Shown here: positions 46,973-59,078 of the stretch, piece after piece | Layout: each line of letters begins with the position of its first letter | Position numbering within the stretch: the stretch's first letter is position 1 | Origin: Basidiobolus meristosporus CBS 931.73 | Lineage: Eukaryota > Basidiobolomycota > Basidiobolomycetes > Basidiobolales > Basidiobolaceae | Reading direction: 5' to 3' | Assembly (NCBI GenBank): GCA_002104905.1 | Contig: MCFE01000012.1 | Span: 62,001-126,000 of the forward strand | DNA: 64,000 bases | Notes under the pieces: model-generated | Told to the model about the DNA's origin: nothing | The model's database searches: none | Seen by the model: only the letters and a program-made list of their open reading frames with translations | Position numbers and translations under genes: made by a program

Positions 46973-49033
46973 ATGAGTCATTCCAATATCTCTACTGAGC
47001 ATCCTCAAAACCGCCCGCTCGATCCACAATACCACTACACCTATCCAAATTCTCAGTCTTCAGTTAGTTCTCATAAGCCCACTATTTACTCACAATCCAT
47101 TCAACAGCCTCACATTATACAGCTACCTGCGTATCAAGACCATAGATTTCCACAGTTTATAAATAACAGCATGGAGTCGCTATTATCTGCCATTGATCAT
47201 CATGTGCCCATCCCCATGCAGTCTTCAGCGGCCATGAATGAAAGCAACAGCCCATTTAAACCCATCATTTCGAAGGCTTCTCTACCCACCTCTAGCGGAG
47301 AAGTGGCTCCCGCCCATGAATTCTCCAGCTCTCTTCCTGAACGTTCTATATCTACTACAATGTCTATATCTGCCATAGTGGATAACTCTTCCCAGTCAAG
47401 CTCAGAGGACCACAAACATAGGAGGAGTCTATCAATCTCATCTATTCTTTCTTCTACTCCTTCGGTGTCCTTGCCGACCACTTATTCAAATAGCCAGAGC
47501 CTTGGAGCACATAGCATGTCGCCTGTCACCTCTCCTATCGACGCTCACTATAGTGAGATTGAGGGTTCTCGCAAGCGCAAAGCCTCCTACAGTTACGAGG
47601 AAAACCACATGGATCAGCGAATGAAAATCCGAAAGAAGATTGGGGATCGCATTTTGCCAGTCGAGAAGTACGGTGCAAAGTGCCCCCAGGCGTTCTTATC
47701 CAACATGACGCGGATCACCTGCTGGCATGCGTCTGTAGCTCAAAAATCGTATGGCACCGAGAAGCGGTTTCTTTGCCCCCCACCTGTGGTGTCCATCCAC
47801 GGGTCAAGCTCCGCGGAGAAACCACAAATTAGTATGTCGGTCATTTGCGAGGCTGGAGCCGGATCAGGCCAACTCGAACAGAAGGCGATGCTGGATGAAA
47901 ACAACAGCGGTACTTTCAAGTACCTTCACGTCAGTGGCACCGCCAAAGCGAAACAATTTGCATTGAAGCTCAAGGTCTTCAACCACAAGAATCCCATTCC
48001 GCATGCAACCTTCGACTCTGCACCAGTGTCGATTATCTCGAAGCCTTCGAAGAAAACATCGAAAACAAGAAATGTCTCATCATGCATTTTTTCCGGGTCA
48101 ACTATTTCCCTGTTCAATCGAATCAATTCTCAGACTGTGAGGACCAAGTATATGGGGATTGAGTCGGGGATGCTCTGCGCCAAAAACTCTACATGGTCTG
48201 CTTTTACCATCTCACTAGTCAACTCTCCAAGAGGCGAAACAACAAGGCCGTCGCTCAACTCGCCTATCACTTATGGATCACAAATTGTAATCACTGACAC
48301 CATTACCGGATTTTGCTCCGATCCATTGATTATCCGCAAAGTAGAAAAAGGGAAAATAGCCCAAAATGCAACCGGTCCAGTAAGCCAGATGCAGAAAATT
48401 GCCCTACAGAAACTAGATGACACTGATTCTGGAGTCATGATGTATCTATCTGCTTCTAACTCTACCAGCGATCAACACGACGGTGGATCCAACCCATTTC
48501 TATCTTACAAACGAGCGAAGGTTCAATCGCAAGGGAGCGACTCTCATGACTCGTCGGGATTGATTGAAGAGGTGGATGACTATCTTTCATGGACAATCGT
48601 AGGTATCTCAAAATTTGAGTATACTTATTTGGAAAGTCTAGGTCCCACCACTCGCCCTATCACCCCATTTCCGTCTTTGAGTTGCTCACCAATCTACAAA
48701 CCGAACACAAACACTTTGGAGCTCACCATCCGACATTTCCACGCCCACGACCAGCCACTTGAGGTATGGCTTGGTAATCATGGGCCGCTGGATATCCGGG
48801 TCATTTGGCCTTCCGTAGGCTCAGTTGTTATGAAAGGACACGAAACCGTATTAGTAGCGCACCTTCCGAAGCACGAGGAGCTATTCGATCAGAATTATGG
48901 GAATGCGCATGATCACTCCATCGAGCTTCCATTACTTTTCGTACGAGATGATGGCCTTGTATATAATGTATGTCAGACTCTCCGCTACGAACAGGAGCAG
49001 GCAGGTCGATCCAAATGTGTCAAAGTACTATAA
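46973..49033 (+). CDS. Fungal CSL (CBF1/Su(H)/LAG-1) DNA-binding transcription factor
   Basis: Single exon, about 686 residues from ATG 46973. The first 200 residues are Ser/Pro/His-rich and disordered, with a nuclear-localisation-like KRKASYSYEENH. The Rel-homology-like N-terminal domain has AKCPQAFLSNMTRITCWHAS, then VAQKSYGTEKRFLCPPPVV, the DNA-contacting signature of CSL proteins. A beta-trefoil domain follows (GSTISLFNRINSQTVRTKYM, then PITYGSQIVITDTITGFCSD, DPLIIRKVEKG, GPVSQMQKIALQ), and a C-terminal Ig-like domain (PITPFPSLSCSPIY, LEVWLGNHGPLDIRVIWPSV). Fungi have no Notch, so these factors act without that pathway; fission yeast members affect adhesion and cell division. The beta-trefoil contains an insertion rich in Ser, Asp and Gly (about 48450-48570), a known habit of fungal CSL proteins. 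Confidence 0.92.
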   Translation: MSHSNISTEHPQNRPLDPQYHYTYPNSQSSVSSHKPTIYSQSIQQPHIIQLPAYQDHRFPQFINNSMESLLSAIDHHVPIPMQSSAAMNESNSPFKPIISKASLPTSSGEVAPAHEFSSSLPERSISTTMSISAIVDNSSQSSSEDHKHRRSLSISSILSSTPSVSLPTTYSNSQSLGAHSMSPVTSPIDAHYSEIEGSRKRKASYSYEENHMDQRMKIRKKIGDRILPVEKYGAKCPQAFLSNMTRITCWHASVAQKSYGTEKRFLCPPPVVSIHGSSSAEKPQISMSVICEAGAGSGQLEQKAMLDENNSGTFKYLHVSGTAKAKQFALKLKVFNHKNPIPHATFDSAPVSIISKPSKKTSKTRNVSSCIFSGSTISLFNRINSQTVRTKYMGIESGMLCAKNSTWSAFTISLVNSPRGETTRPSLNSPITYGSQIVITDTITGFCSDPLIIRKVEKGKIAQNATGPVSQMQKIALQKLDDTDSGVMMYLSASNSTSDQHDGGSNPFLSYKRAKVQSQGSDSHDSSGLIEEVDDYLSWTIVGISKFEYTYLESLGPTTRPITPFPSLSCSPIYKPNTNTLELTIRHFHAHDQPLEVWLGNHGPLDIRVIWPSVGSVVMKGHETVLVAHLPKHEELFDQNYGNAHDHSIELPLLFVRDDGLVYNVCQTLRYEQEQAGRSKCVKVL

Positions 49034-52000
49034 TTTAGGACAATTGCATACTTTAGTATTTGTGACTCTTGTTAATTTCCAGTATCATCAAATTAGAATG
49101 GGTAGTAGTTGAAGAGCCAGCCCATCTGTGTACAGCAGCTCTGTCTATTCTTATGACTTTTGTTTTACCATCATTTACTCGACCCTGAGACTTTTTGTAT
49201 GATTATACATTCATGTGACTAGTAGTTAGATTTGCTTTATCATTACAATAATACGGACATTACCCAAAACAAGTCGCGTGCTCGAGGTGTGCGTGATGTG
49301 GAGAAATCGCAGGGACACAGGGTCGCAAGGATTCATGCCTCTGGCTCCTGGGAGGAAAATAATTTGGCAACGGAAACTATCGGTGCCATGACTGTGCAAA
49401 CTTGCACCACCTTGTGTAATTCGAGCAATCAACCGCAATCCTCTGACCAAATACAAATCGCTGAATGGAGACCACCATCTGATACTGTTAAGTCATATTT
49501 CCCTGTATCGACCATCACCACGCACTGATTCGCGTGGATTATTCAAAGATGGAAGAGGGAACGGAATGTAGCATCGCATGGCCATTGGCTTATTCCGACC
49601 GAGTCATAATGAACATGTTACACGCATGGATAACTCTTGCACACCTTCTCCAATATTTGATTGCATCCACATTAACATGACATCAACATGCATATCCATA
49701 GGTGCGGTTTAAAATCGCTCTGCACGCGCATGTAATTTATGGAGAACACTGACTGGACAGAGCAGAGTGGCATTGTGGGAAGGATGTTAGGAAAATTGGA
49801 TAAGCGAGGGTGACATAATCTGGAATTGGGATAAACCAGTTGGGCTGGTATATCGAGCGGTTCAAGGGAATTGTGCACCCAGCTGGATGTGATTATCTAA
49901 ATTGGTGGACATGCTCAATTTATGGCACGAGCAGAGATGAACTCCCTCTTCCTAAATTTATCACCGGTAGTCATATTGGCCCGCGAATCCACCCTGTAGA
50001 GGAATATTCCATATCATCGAGTGATCCTTCGTTGATGAACACAGTGCACCCAGTCCCGCGAGTCCAAGTACAGGCCAAGTCCGTGAACGCTCCAAACAAG
50101 TTAAATCTCACTGGAGCGGTAACCCTCCTCCAGATTCATTCTGTGTTCTCTCACTGGGAGCCCATCCATCATCACGCTCATTTCGCACACTAAGGGCACA
50201 ATAGGACCGATTCTGAGCCGGTGAGGTCACGGAGGAGAGATACGAAGAAATCGCCATCGGTATATGGTGACCCTCATCCTATGGGTAGGTTTAGAATGGC
50301 ATTCAATTTAAAAGTCAACTCAGCCATATCCACCCCTTAATAACGTGATCCGACCCTTTCTATATTGGGCATCCAGAATCCATAGTTCATCAGGTGGCTC
50401 ATGATTCATCATTGGTCTAACTGACAAGCCAGATAAAACTGAGAATGGACATCAAAGGACCTGAAATGTGGGAATATTGTGGTTCTCTGCCTCATCTGTG
50501 TACGCAGCCAATATAATTATATGGCTTAATGGCCCGGCTAATTGCGGAATATATGGGATGGTTTTCATATAGGTTGAGGTATGTGAAAGGTATATTAGTC
50601 CAAAAAACATCGCAAAAAGGAAGGCGTTTTCGATTTTTGTCACCAGACGCTCCGAAAAATAACGGAGGGTGGGAAAAATCCATTAGGTCCAGAATCTTTG
50701 GTCCAATGTGAAAATTTTATCCACGTACTAGGAACGGCGAACGGGGATCATGCATAGGAGGTGCACACCACCCAAAAATCAAGGGAGATATGGGCGAGAA
50801 ACACGATGTTTTCCCCGTTATGGTAAGTGGCTTTCTAGGCGATGGCTCTGTTCTGCAGTTATTTATGGATGCCAGAATGCTTGCTGAATCGATATTGATG
50901 GTATGGAAGCGGTGAAAACTGGTTTGGATTCACTCATGTATCCCTTTCGGCTGATTACCCCAAAATGCAGTGTTTTTTCTCACTCTCTCAAAGTGGGCCA
51001 TTCTTCACCACACCTAATATCTGGTTTCTTCGATTGTTTTTGGACAGCATGGGTGGAGTCCCCTATTGAGAGCGCTGGCTAAATTTGGCCACTTGCGAGC
51101 AACGGGTGCTTGTTCGATGGTTTAGCCTGGACGGCGTCCGATGAGATCATTCATCGGACCAAAGCCCCTTTTCTTCTTTGGTCAGTGTTCACCGAGCGCA
51201 ATGAACATATTTTTGAGAGTCGTGTTCAACCATAGTGTAAGGGAAAGTCTTGTGAATGTGCTTAAGCCTGTTGCCATGGTTTTTCGATTTGATGTCACTG
51301 ATAGCATCGAAACACAAGCACTCGCACCAACAACAGGGTGTGTTGTCACCCACTTCTCAACGCCAATACAATCCACAGGTCCCATGGGTGTGATGCTACT
51401 AATGTTTCATATTGGATCATATGATTCATTACCCTTGATATCGCCACAATAGTACTGATGATATCATGGTTATCGCAGCAATACAGCTTGTACAATCTTT
51501 GGAGAGCACACTCGAGGTAATCACGTGGATCATTTAGAATGGCAAAGGATATCACGAAACCCAATTTATGGAAACTAACCAGAATCCGTACTGGAAGGCC
51601 TGGATCATTGTTCAAGAGTCATTTCGAGGCCGCGGTACGCATGGGACTCAACATGTAAAAGTACACCATAGTGCTGATTCGTTCGCAACATGAGCAAAGC
51701 CGGCTTTGAAGATATGGGCGTGCTGGAATCTGAGGTGGAATAGCTGTGTCACCGAGCGGGTCTTCATGTGCTGGATATCTGATAAGGTGTAACTTGAGGG
51801 CTCAACAAGGAAGTCCGAGAGTTCCATGTTCATATGAATGAGCAGTCTTGGAGATTCTAATAAGTCCACACCTCCTGATACACTGGAATAACGTGAGAAC
51901 TGAATTTGAGTAACTCCTAGGTCCATTCACCGCGTGGGGAAATCTGTGGGATCTAATTTAAAGTGGACAAGCTATATAGCATATTTCCATTTCGATGCAA

Positions 52001-53409
52001 GGGAGGGCAATTCTGCAATGCAGTGACTAGCAAGGTTGGGATTAATGAATATTTTTGCAAATCCTGCTCGCCCACTACTTATCTGGGAAACATATGCTTG
52101 GATGCTACAGTAATGTTTATATAAGGTGCGTGAGATTAAGCTGCCTTGAATGACCATAACTGGTGGAAGGTGGTTGAAATAGGAATGTATCTACAGTATA
52201 GGTTGAATCACTATTAGCTCTAACCTGCGAAGTAACCTATTGGGCATGCCGGGAGCAATGCATAATGTCTAAACCAATGTAGTGAAATCATGCCTTAGAG
52301 TGATGTCTTCGAGATGGGGTGGTGAAGGTTCAGGGTTGATACCCAATGGGCTGATAGCTGAGGTTAATGGGTAAGTGAGATGCAGCAGGTCGTGTGCATG
52401 ACCAGAAGATTCAAGATCATATCTTGAATAGATCTCATATTCACATGAGCATAATCTAATTTTCCCAGGGAATAGTGTTTATTGATGATAGATGCTATAC
52501 TATTGCATCTCGAGGCTAAATCTTCCAGCCCTTGGTTGCATCCTGTGTATCGGAGCATGTGATGGCTAAATCTAATGAGCGAACGGAACCAGTAACACCG
52601 AAATGGACCAAATCATTCATCCCCACTAATGATCCAGAGGTGATTGAGGTTATTGATCTTGAAAAGGTCGGAAGCGGTTCGAGTTCGGCATTTCAGATTG
52701 TCAGCATCGGGTTTTCCGACATAGGCCCCGGATACTTTCTAATTTGATGTTCAGATATCTCCTTGTCCACACACCTATACACTTCACGTATTTACCAGTG
52801 TTCGAGACTTCCAAATGTTAATGCCTTTAGATGTTGACGGTTGAATAATCTATATAGATATGGGGATTTGACCAGGAAGTAATGCTTTTCGCGTACTTTG
52901 CTTCGTGTAATTTCAAGAAATCTTATAACTCTGATCTCAAAGTATACCCAACCCCTCTGGCTTCTCCTGAACTCGGCTTAGAATAGCAGCTATATAGATT
53001 TGTGATAGGGCAGCAAGCATTCTGCACCTAAAGGTTCTCACTGTGGATGTTATAACAGAGCTAGATGTTGGAATATGTTTGTCCTTCCATAGTGTCAAGT
53101 CCTTGAAGTACCTTTGCTTTGGGATACAAGAGTAAGGTGGATCGTTGATAGCTAGTGATAAGACTGAAGCTGAGCAACATATTGAGCTTTATACGCACTA
53201 ACTGCTTGTATTCAAGCAAAATCAGAATTTAAAAACAACCTATATACAGAATCTACAAGCTGAGAACTCAGCCTAAAACAAACTCAGGTGGTGATCAGCA
53301 TTGGGTCGGTACAATGAAATGTTTAGAAGATATGGTATGGGAAAGTTACTTCTCACTTGATTATAGAGTGGCTAGACTGTAGACATGGTCTAGAGCGGAG
53401 TACCAAGTA
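49034..53409. other. 4.4-kb gene-poor region
   Basis: Many short frames on both strands, none with a motif, splice partner or codon pattern that I can defend. The longest (49840-50193 plus, 117 codons) overlaps a minus frame and reads as low-information sequence. A 61-codon plus frame from ATG 52561 to 52747 has an ordinary, charged composition (MAKSNERTEPVTPKWTKSF...) and is the best candidate for a small gene or a gene start cut off from its rest. The region ends at the LTR cluster. Confidence 0.5.
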
Positions 53410-53528
53410 TGTTGTAAAAATTCGTAATTCCACCTAAATATTCACCCAACTTAGTCACTTAGATCATTACCTCCAAATCCTAGAGGATACTGACCAAATT
53501 CCTTGTCGGGACTTAGAATATTTTCATG
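53410..53528 (+). repeat. 5' fragment of an LTR
   Basis: Starts TGTTGTAAAAATTCG and follows the 36124 LTR closely for about 110 bases (ACTTAGTCACTTAGATCATTACC, written here as one shared block split by a few changes), then breaks off and meets the end of an LTR in the opposite direction at 53530. A truncated copy. Confidence 0.75.
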
Positions 53529-53529
53529 C

Positions 53530-53920
53530 TGTTGTACGAGTCTTGGAGATATTTAGTTCAAATGAAGTATCAAAATTCTTATAGGAGCTTGTTGTAAGCA
53601 TCTTGTAGATGTTGGAAGTAACTGTGATAACAAGTAGATTATGTGGGTTTCACTTAATGATCTATTGATTGTAAAAGTAGTATTTATACTTTTACATAGT
53701 CTTGGAAAAACAAACATGTAAAATATGCTTAGGAAGGTCTCAAGAACATGTGTGCAAGGTATGGGGCCATGTAGACAGCTTATTAATTTTCATGCTTTGG
53801 TGAAGCTATTCCAAGTAAATCCCAACAAGGAATCTGGTCAGAATTCTCTAAGGTTTGTAGGCAATGGTCCAAATGACTCAGTTAGGTGAATTTTCAAGTG
53901 CAATTACAAAATTTACAACA
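53530..53920 (-). repeat. Minus-strand LTR (53590-53920) joined to a piece of an older LTR (53530-53589)
   Basis: Read on the minus strand, the LTR runs TGTTGTAAATTTTG (from 53920) to CTTACAACA (at 53590), 331 bases, with the block GTATAAATACTACTTTTAC inside. Directly after it on that strand comes AGCTCCTATAAG and then TATCTCCAAGACTCGTACAA, which is the tail of an older LTR ending at 53530. The matching left part of the older copy is missing. No target duplication is visible. Confidence 0.75.
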
Positions 53921-54384
53921 GCTATTACAGTTGTGACTCTTTGTGGAAGTAGCAAGTAGGTTATAGCCAAACTAGGTATGAGTATTATTTAGTCTAGCCT
54001 CCTAAAAGATGTATTCTTATATACCAAATAGCTAGACCTAAGGTATTTATAATTGTAAGTTTAGACAAACATGGAAATCTGCTGATATTATGATGCTATT
54101 CTGCTGGCCTTTAGTTGAGTTTTTCTTAGTGTAGTCTTTGATACAAGATATTGAAGAATTGTATCCTAACTGTCCACTAGGGCTTCCCAGACTTACAATG
54201 TCACCTCAACAGTCTGACATTTCATTTTTACTCAAAAAGGCTAGAGGTAAATAGCATTGATATAAAGCTCTTATCTGAGTTGTGTATTCCAGTAATGAAA
54301 TCTCACATGAATCATTTATAAGCCTTAAGAATATATCTTGCATATTGCTTTTGCACAGCTTTAAGATATCATCCAATTGAAGGC
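53921..54384. other. Spacer between inverted LTR copies
   Basis: About 460 bases with no coding frame and no retrotransposon domain that I can recognise. Confidence 0.5.
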
Positions 54385-54905
54385 CTGAAAGCTACCAAAT
54401 TTCTTAAACTTGTCCAAAAGCCTCCAAACATTGCACACCACTATACCAAGCTCTGTTGTAAGTTTTTTGATTACACCTAAATATTCACTCTACTTAGTTG
54501 CTTGGATCATTGCCCACAAATCTTAGAGAATTCTGACCAGATTCCTTGTTGGGATTTACTTGGAATAGCTTCACCAAAGCATGAAAATTAATAAGCTATC
54601 TACATGGCCCCATACCTTGCACATATGTTCTTTAGATCTTCCTAAACATATTCTACGTGTTTATTTTGCCAAGACTTTGTAAAAGTATAAATACTACTTT
54701 TACAATGAATAGATCATTGAGTGAAAACCACATAATCTACTTGTTATCCCAATCACTTCCAATATCTATAAAACTCTCACAACAAGCTCCTCTAAAAAAT
54801 AACGATACTTTATTTGAGCTCAATTAAGTAATAACTGTATAACAAGCAATTCTTCAAATTTCTCAAATCACTTTCAATACTGTGTAGAATCTTCCAACAG
54901 GGTGT
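54385..54905 (+). repeat. Older degenerate LTR, split by a nested LTR
   Basis: Flanks of the LTR at 54454-54784 align by eye to LTR sequence: the left part (AACTTGTCCAAAAGCCTCCA, then CATTGCACACC) to its middle, and the right part (AAAAAATAACGATACTTTATTTGAGCTC split, then CAAATCACTTTCAATACTG and CTTCCAACA) to its end. The far left end of this copy is not recognisable. Confidence 0.65.
54454..54784 (+). mobile_element. Solo LTR (331 bp) with 5-bp target duplication
   Basis: Starts TGTTGTAAG and ends CTCACAACA. It is flanked by a perfect AGCTC duplication (54449-54453 and 54785-54789). It contains the TATA-like block GTATAAATACTACTTTTAC. It shares high similarity with the minus-strand copy at 53590-53920 (same length, 331 bases). 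No gag-pol sequence is present. Confidence 0.83.
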
Positions 54906-56382
54906 CTTTATCTCACAACAATATACCTTCATGTCAAACCACTGATGTATGCTAGTCCAGGTTTAACTTGGATACATATAGACTTTATTCATTTGGTATT
55001 TTGTCACGTCCATGTCAATCCCCCGCACCTGCTACCATTTGCTACAGCAGCTCTCAGAATATAGTATTGATGCTCATGAAAGTGGCTAGCTAAGCTAACG
55101 ATGTGCTTTTGAAGAATCTCATAGAATACTTTCAGGATGTAGGGCCTTCGCAATCCCACGTTTGTCACATTGCTCCAGTAGATGTTTTAGTTGAGTCGCG
55201 TTTAGTATTTGTAAAGGTTCATCCATGTTTTGTATTCAATTCACCACGATCAGGTTCTTGAAACCGAGCAGATGCATACCCCTCTCTCAGCCCAAGCAGG
55301 AAACTTGGGAGCAATACAGAACTTGAGATGAGACTGAGATATTCAACGGTGGGTATTTTGAATCCACTATGGAAATGTTTGTTGTAGGATAAATATGAAG
55401 TTCTGACATACAGGTAGTTAGAATTCCATGTTGGCAACACCAGCTGCGGCGATATTCCCGATACTTAAAGACAATTATACTGTATTCCAAATCATCGAAC
55501 TACTGACTGCTGCACACGGGTCATCCAAAGATACGGTGCTATGACCAATTCCTGATCTGACCTCTCGTGACCTCTTTGGCTCTCTTCGTTGACAATGGAC
55601 GTGGTGAATGTCATGAACCAGCACTTGGAAGCCCCAAGATCTTTCCCTCGGCGGTCCGTGGCCTATCACGTGGGAGTCCCTGATGATCCTGTTCCGCAAA
55701 TCGTGATGATGATGTAGGGCGCACAGATGGTGGGCCCAGCCTTTGCGGTACCCGTGTGGGAAGAGCCAATCCTGGCTTACGAATTGGTGGAAGCTTTTTT
55801 GGGTCAATGAAGGCTCCATGCTATGAATACTCACAGTTAATAGTAATAAGTCATAAAATATGAATGCGAAGCATAGAATGGCAAAGAAACGGAACAAGTA
55901 ATTGGGGTAATATAAAATGCACTGTATCCATGCCAGTGGAGGTAGATGTCAAATACCAACGATCCTGCACTAGCCCATTATCAAATAACACTATTGTTGA
56001 CATCAAAACCGTCAATTGTGATCTACCTCCAAACGTGACCATCGTGGACGCCAGTTCTCAAACTATTTGCCAAATAATTCCTGTTCTGTTACCACGTTGC
56101 ACATTCTAGGTCGAGCGTGTCGATTTTTGCGCAACTAGGGATGTTTAGTAACAGGTTTATTATTCGTGTTCAAGTGGCGAGGGAATAATACACATAAAAG
56201 AAGTAAAATAAAATAAAATAAAAATGGTAAACATATTAAAGCAATGTAAACAAATAAAAGCCGCAATCACCTATTGTGGGGGTTGGCTAATGCCAAGTAA
56301 AAAAATTAAAATGGCTAGCTTCCATGACAATGGCTTCTATTAAATTAGCGGCCCTTCGAATCAAACTGATTCTCACATCTCA
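54906..56382. other. 1.5-kb region with no supported gene
   Basis: A 140-codon minus frame (55475-55897) begins with a hydrophobic stretch and is rich in His and Arg, but overlaps open frames on the other strand and matches no family. Bases near 56200-56225 are a short AAATA/AAAATAA-rich run. The right end holds the 3' end of the Lcb1 gene. Confidence 0.5.
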
Positions 56383-58106
56383 TTACTTGCGCTTGCTCAT
56401 CACCTTGGTAATCACGGACTTGATGGTGCTGGCCGCCTTCTCCGACTCCTTCTTGGTATGGGCCGCAGATGGGCAAAGACGGATACTTGGCTGAGGTAAC
56501 TTCACCTCTTGTTGGTGGACATACATGGAGCGAGTTAGCAATACCCCGTCCTTCTCGGCCTCATCAACAATATCTTGGAGAATCTTCTCTTGATCGTCTT
56601 TGCTCAAATTGAGCTTCTCAATGACACTAGGATGGATTCGAATATGAATCACTGGCGATTGTTCATGAGCGTCACCCAGCGTAATGGTAGGGATGTTGAG
56701 GAGGGTAGTGCGGAATACAGCGATGTTGGCACGAAGATTGCCAATGAGGTCTGGGTTCTTTTGGATGATGCTGAGTCCTTCACGTGCACTGACAGCCAAA
56801 ACAGCTGGAAGAGAAGCTGAGAATGTGTAAGCCAGGCCGGAAAGTCTTTGATGATCAATAATTTCACGGGTGCCTGCCGAAAAGCCGCCAGAGGATGTAA
56901 GGGCATGGCACATGGAACCAACCAAGAAGTCAATCTCTTCCACAGGAACCCCTGTGTGCTCAGTAATTCCTGCTCCACGCTTTCCAAGAACACCAATAGA
57001 CAAACTTTCATCTAAAATAAGACGATACTTATACTTGTTCTTCAATTCTACCAATCTTTCCAAAGGCGCAATGTCGCCATAGTTCATATACAAGCCCTCA
57101 ACGACAATAAAGCGACGAGTTAACGGACGCTTGGTCTTGAGGTCCTCTTCCTGGATGCTCTTGAGAACTCGCTCCAAATCATCCATATCATTGTGATTAA
57201 AGTATTTCACAATGCTTCTGGATATTTGGACACCTTTTTGGATTGAGAAGTTGACGCCCGAATCACACACAATAATATCGCCTCTCTTGGAATAGGCAGG
57301 AATCACACTAGAGATTGTGGAAAAGCCTTGAGAATAAATGATAGCCTCTTCAGTGCCCAAAAAGTTTGCAATATCCTTTTCCAGTTGCTTGTGTACATCT
57401 ATAATGGCAAAATGAGTTTCAACATCCTTGGCATCATGGAGCCAACCAGAAACTTACCAAGGGTGCCATAAAAGCCTGGAGGGCCGCAGGAGCCAACTCC
57501 GTACTTTCTTAAAGTATCAATTGCTTCGGTTTTGATCTCTTCATTTGCCATTAGACCTAAGAAGTTGAAGGAGGCCAGATTAAGCACGGTTCTGCCATCA
57601 GCGAGCTTATGCTTGGGGCCGGGGGGTCTGTCGAGTGGTAACGATTAGCACAAGTCGTTCTAGGAAAGTAGAAATAGATAGGATGATTGTTACCCAGCGA
57701 TGACTGGAACCTTATCCAAGACTGCTTTGTCATATTCAGAGAGTTCAGGAACTAGAGATTCAGGTTGCCATTCTTCGACCAAGTCTTCAACTTCCTATAA
57801 AGCAATAGGGATGACCGGTTAAACAAGGAATACATAAAGTTGTATTGCACTTGACCATACCTTTTCAGTGAGCTTCACATAATTACTGTCAATGCGGTAT
57901 TTTTTCGCAAGCAGATAGCGGAGAGCAAAGAAGATTAAGCACAGCTCCAGAACAACGCGGAAGGGATCATTCTGGTAGGAATTCTTAATATAGCGGACAA
58001 CAATCGAAGACCCAGGAATATAAGAGTATAAGGTATGGAAACCGGAGTAAATGGTGTTGAAAATATCAGCAATAGGCGAGCTAGCGGAAGCTTGAACTGT
58101 CTCCAT
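56383..58106 (-). CDS. LCB1: Serine palmitoyltransferase subunit 1 (Lcb1/SPTLC1)
   Basis: Four or five exons on the minus strand from ATG 58106 (METVQASASSPIADIF) to the stop at 56383. A membrane helix (VLELCLIFFALRYLLAKKY) lies near the N-terminus. The aminotransferase fold follows: NLASFNFLGLMANEE, KYGVGSCGPPGFYGTLDVH, TEEAIIYSQGFSTISSVIPA, YSKRGDIIVCDSGVNFSIQK and YRLILDESLSIGVLGKRGAG. Where the catalytic partner Lcb2 has its PLP lysine this protein reads VGSMCHALTSSGGFSAG, with no lysine, which marks it as the Lcb1 subunit. The cysteine in GVGSCGP, mutated in human hereditary sensory neuropathy, is conserved. With Lcb2 it makes 3-ketosphinganine from serine and palmitoyl-CoA in the ER. 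Introns near 57860, 57700-57630 and 57385-57460 are short and in phase. Confidence 0.95.
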
Positions 58107-59078
58107 CTTGAAGAACGGAGGTGTTTGTTTAGATATTGAAGGAGGAACAAGAGTTACGTTTTCAACCAACTTAAAGTTAATATGGAAGGTTACCGGGTTG
58201 CATGCAATAAAAACTTTTCCGATCAGCAGCCTGTGAAAGGCATCGGTAAGCACGGATATTATACCGAATTGATGATATTAGATCCAGGCATTCACGGATA
58301 ACTGGAGTATTAATGACCGCCTCCTTTTTAAGGCACTAGAGCATAGGATACCAATATTTGTACTACATAATCAGCACAAATAATCCAGACCAAGGATTCT
58401 TGTTGGAGGTTGAAAGATACACAACTGAATAGCATTAATGCTAATAACACATGAATCCCATGTGTAGGTTCTCGATGGTAGGATTGTTCACAGTGGTTCA
58501 TGCTTTTGGTTGCATAATACTTATGATCATCCGATTTGAAATCTCCTAGTTATCTGCGGATCTATTGGAAATATTAGGGGTGAATGCTTGGACTATCGAT
58601 CACATATTGATAAGCCTTCTTCAACATCGCTTCCCAAATCCATCCATGAGTACAGTACTCGGGTTGTTTCGACATACCTTGGCATCAAGTATGTGAATTT
58701 TTAATGCCGAATGTTCGAGTCGCTGTGAAAACTTTCTTGAAAAGCCTCCAACGGATCTGCAACACTTGGCGTCATACACTAACTATGGTGCCAAATGTTC
58801 CCGCCACTAGCTTTGAGAAATAATGATGAGTAATCAGGAATATATCGTCTAAGATACTCTACAAAATATACGAATATTTGTCATTTGATGGTGTCGTAAT
58901 GCGAAATCGAGCCAGTGGCATGAAAAGCCCCAATTACACAGGTGTGATGACCGACTATATTATAGGAGGAAATTAGCCTGGGAACATGCTTGAGAGCAAT
59001 GTATAGAAAGCGACTAGTGAAGCTATCTCACTATTCGAAAGCTATATCTTCTGTGAATTAGCAAGCTTCCTTCTTATT
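58107..59078. other. Divergent intergenic region
   Basis: About 970 bases between the Lcb1 gene and the DUF6787-like gene. It holds both promoters. No frame or repeat of note; the earlier in-frame codons upstream of ATG 58106 lack an ATG with good context. Confidence 0.6.

Noticed and set aside
49840-50193. 117-codon plus-strand frame
   Set aside because: No motif, low-information composition, overlaps other frames, no promoter or splice signals.
53590-54784. Full LTR retrotransposon or MITE with terminal inverted repeats
   Set aside because: The two LTRs are in opposite directions, so they are not the ends of one LTR element; the spacer has no gag-pol or transposase; the plus copy has its own 5-bp duplication, which fits a solo LTR.
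55475-55897. 140-codon minus-strand frame with hydrophobic start and His/Arg-rich body
   Set aside because: The His/Arg-rich reading looks like a shadow of repetitive GTG/ATG-rich sequence; no family match and competing frames on the other strand.
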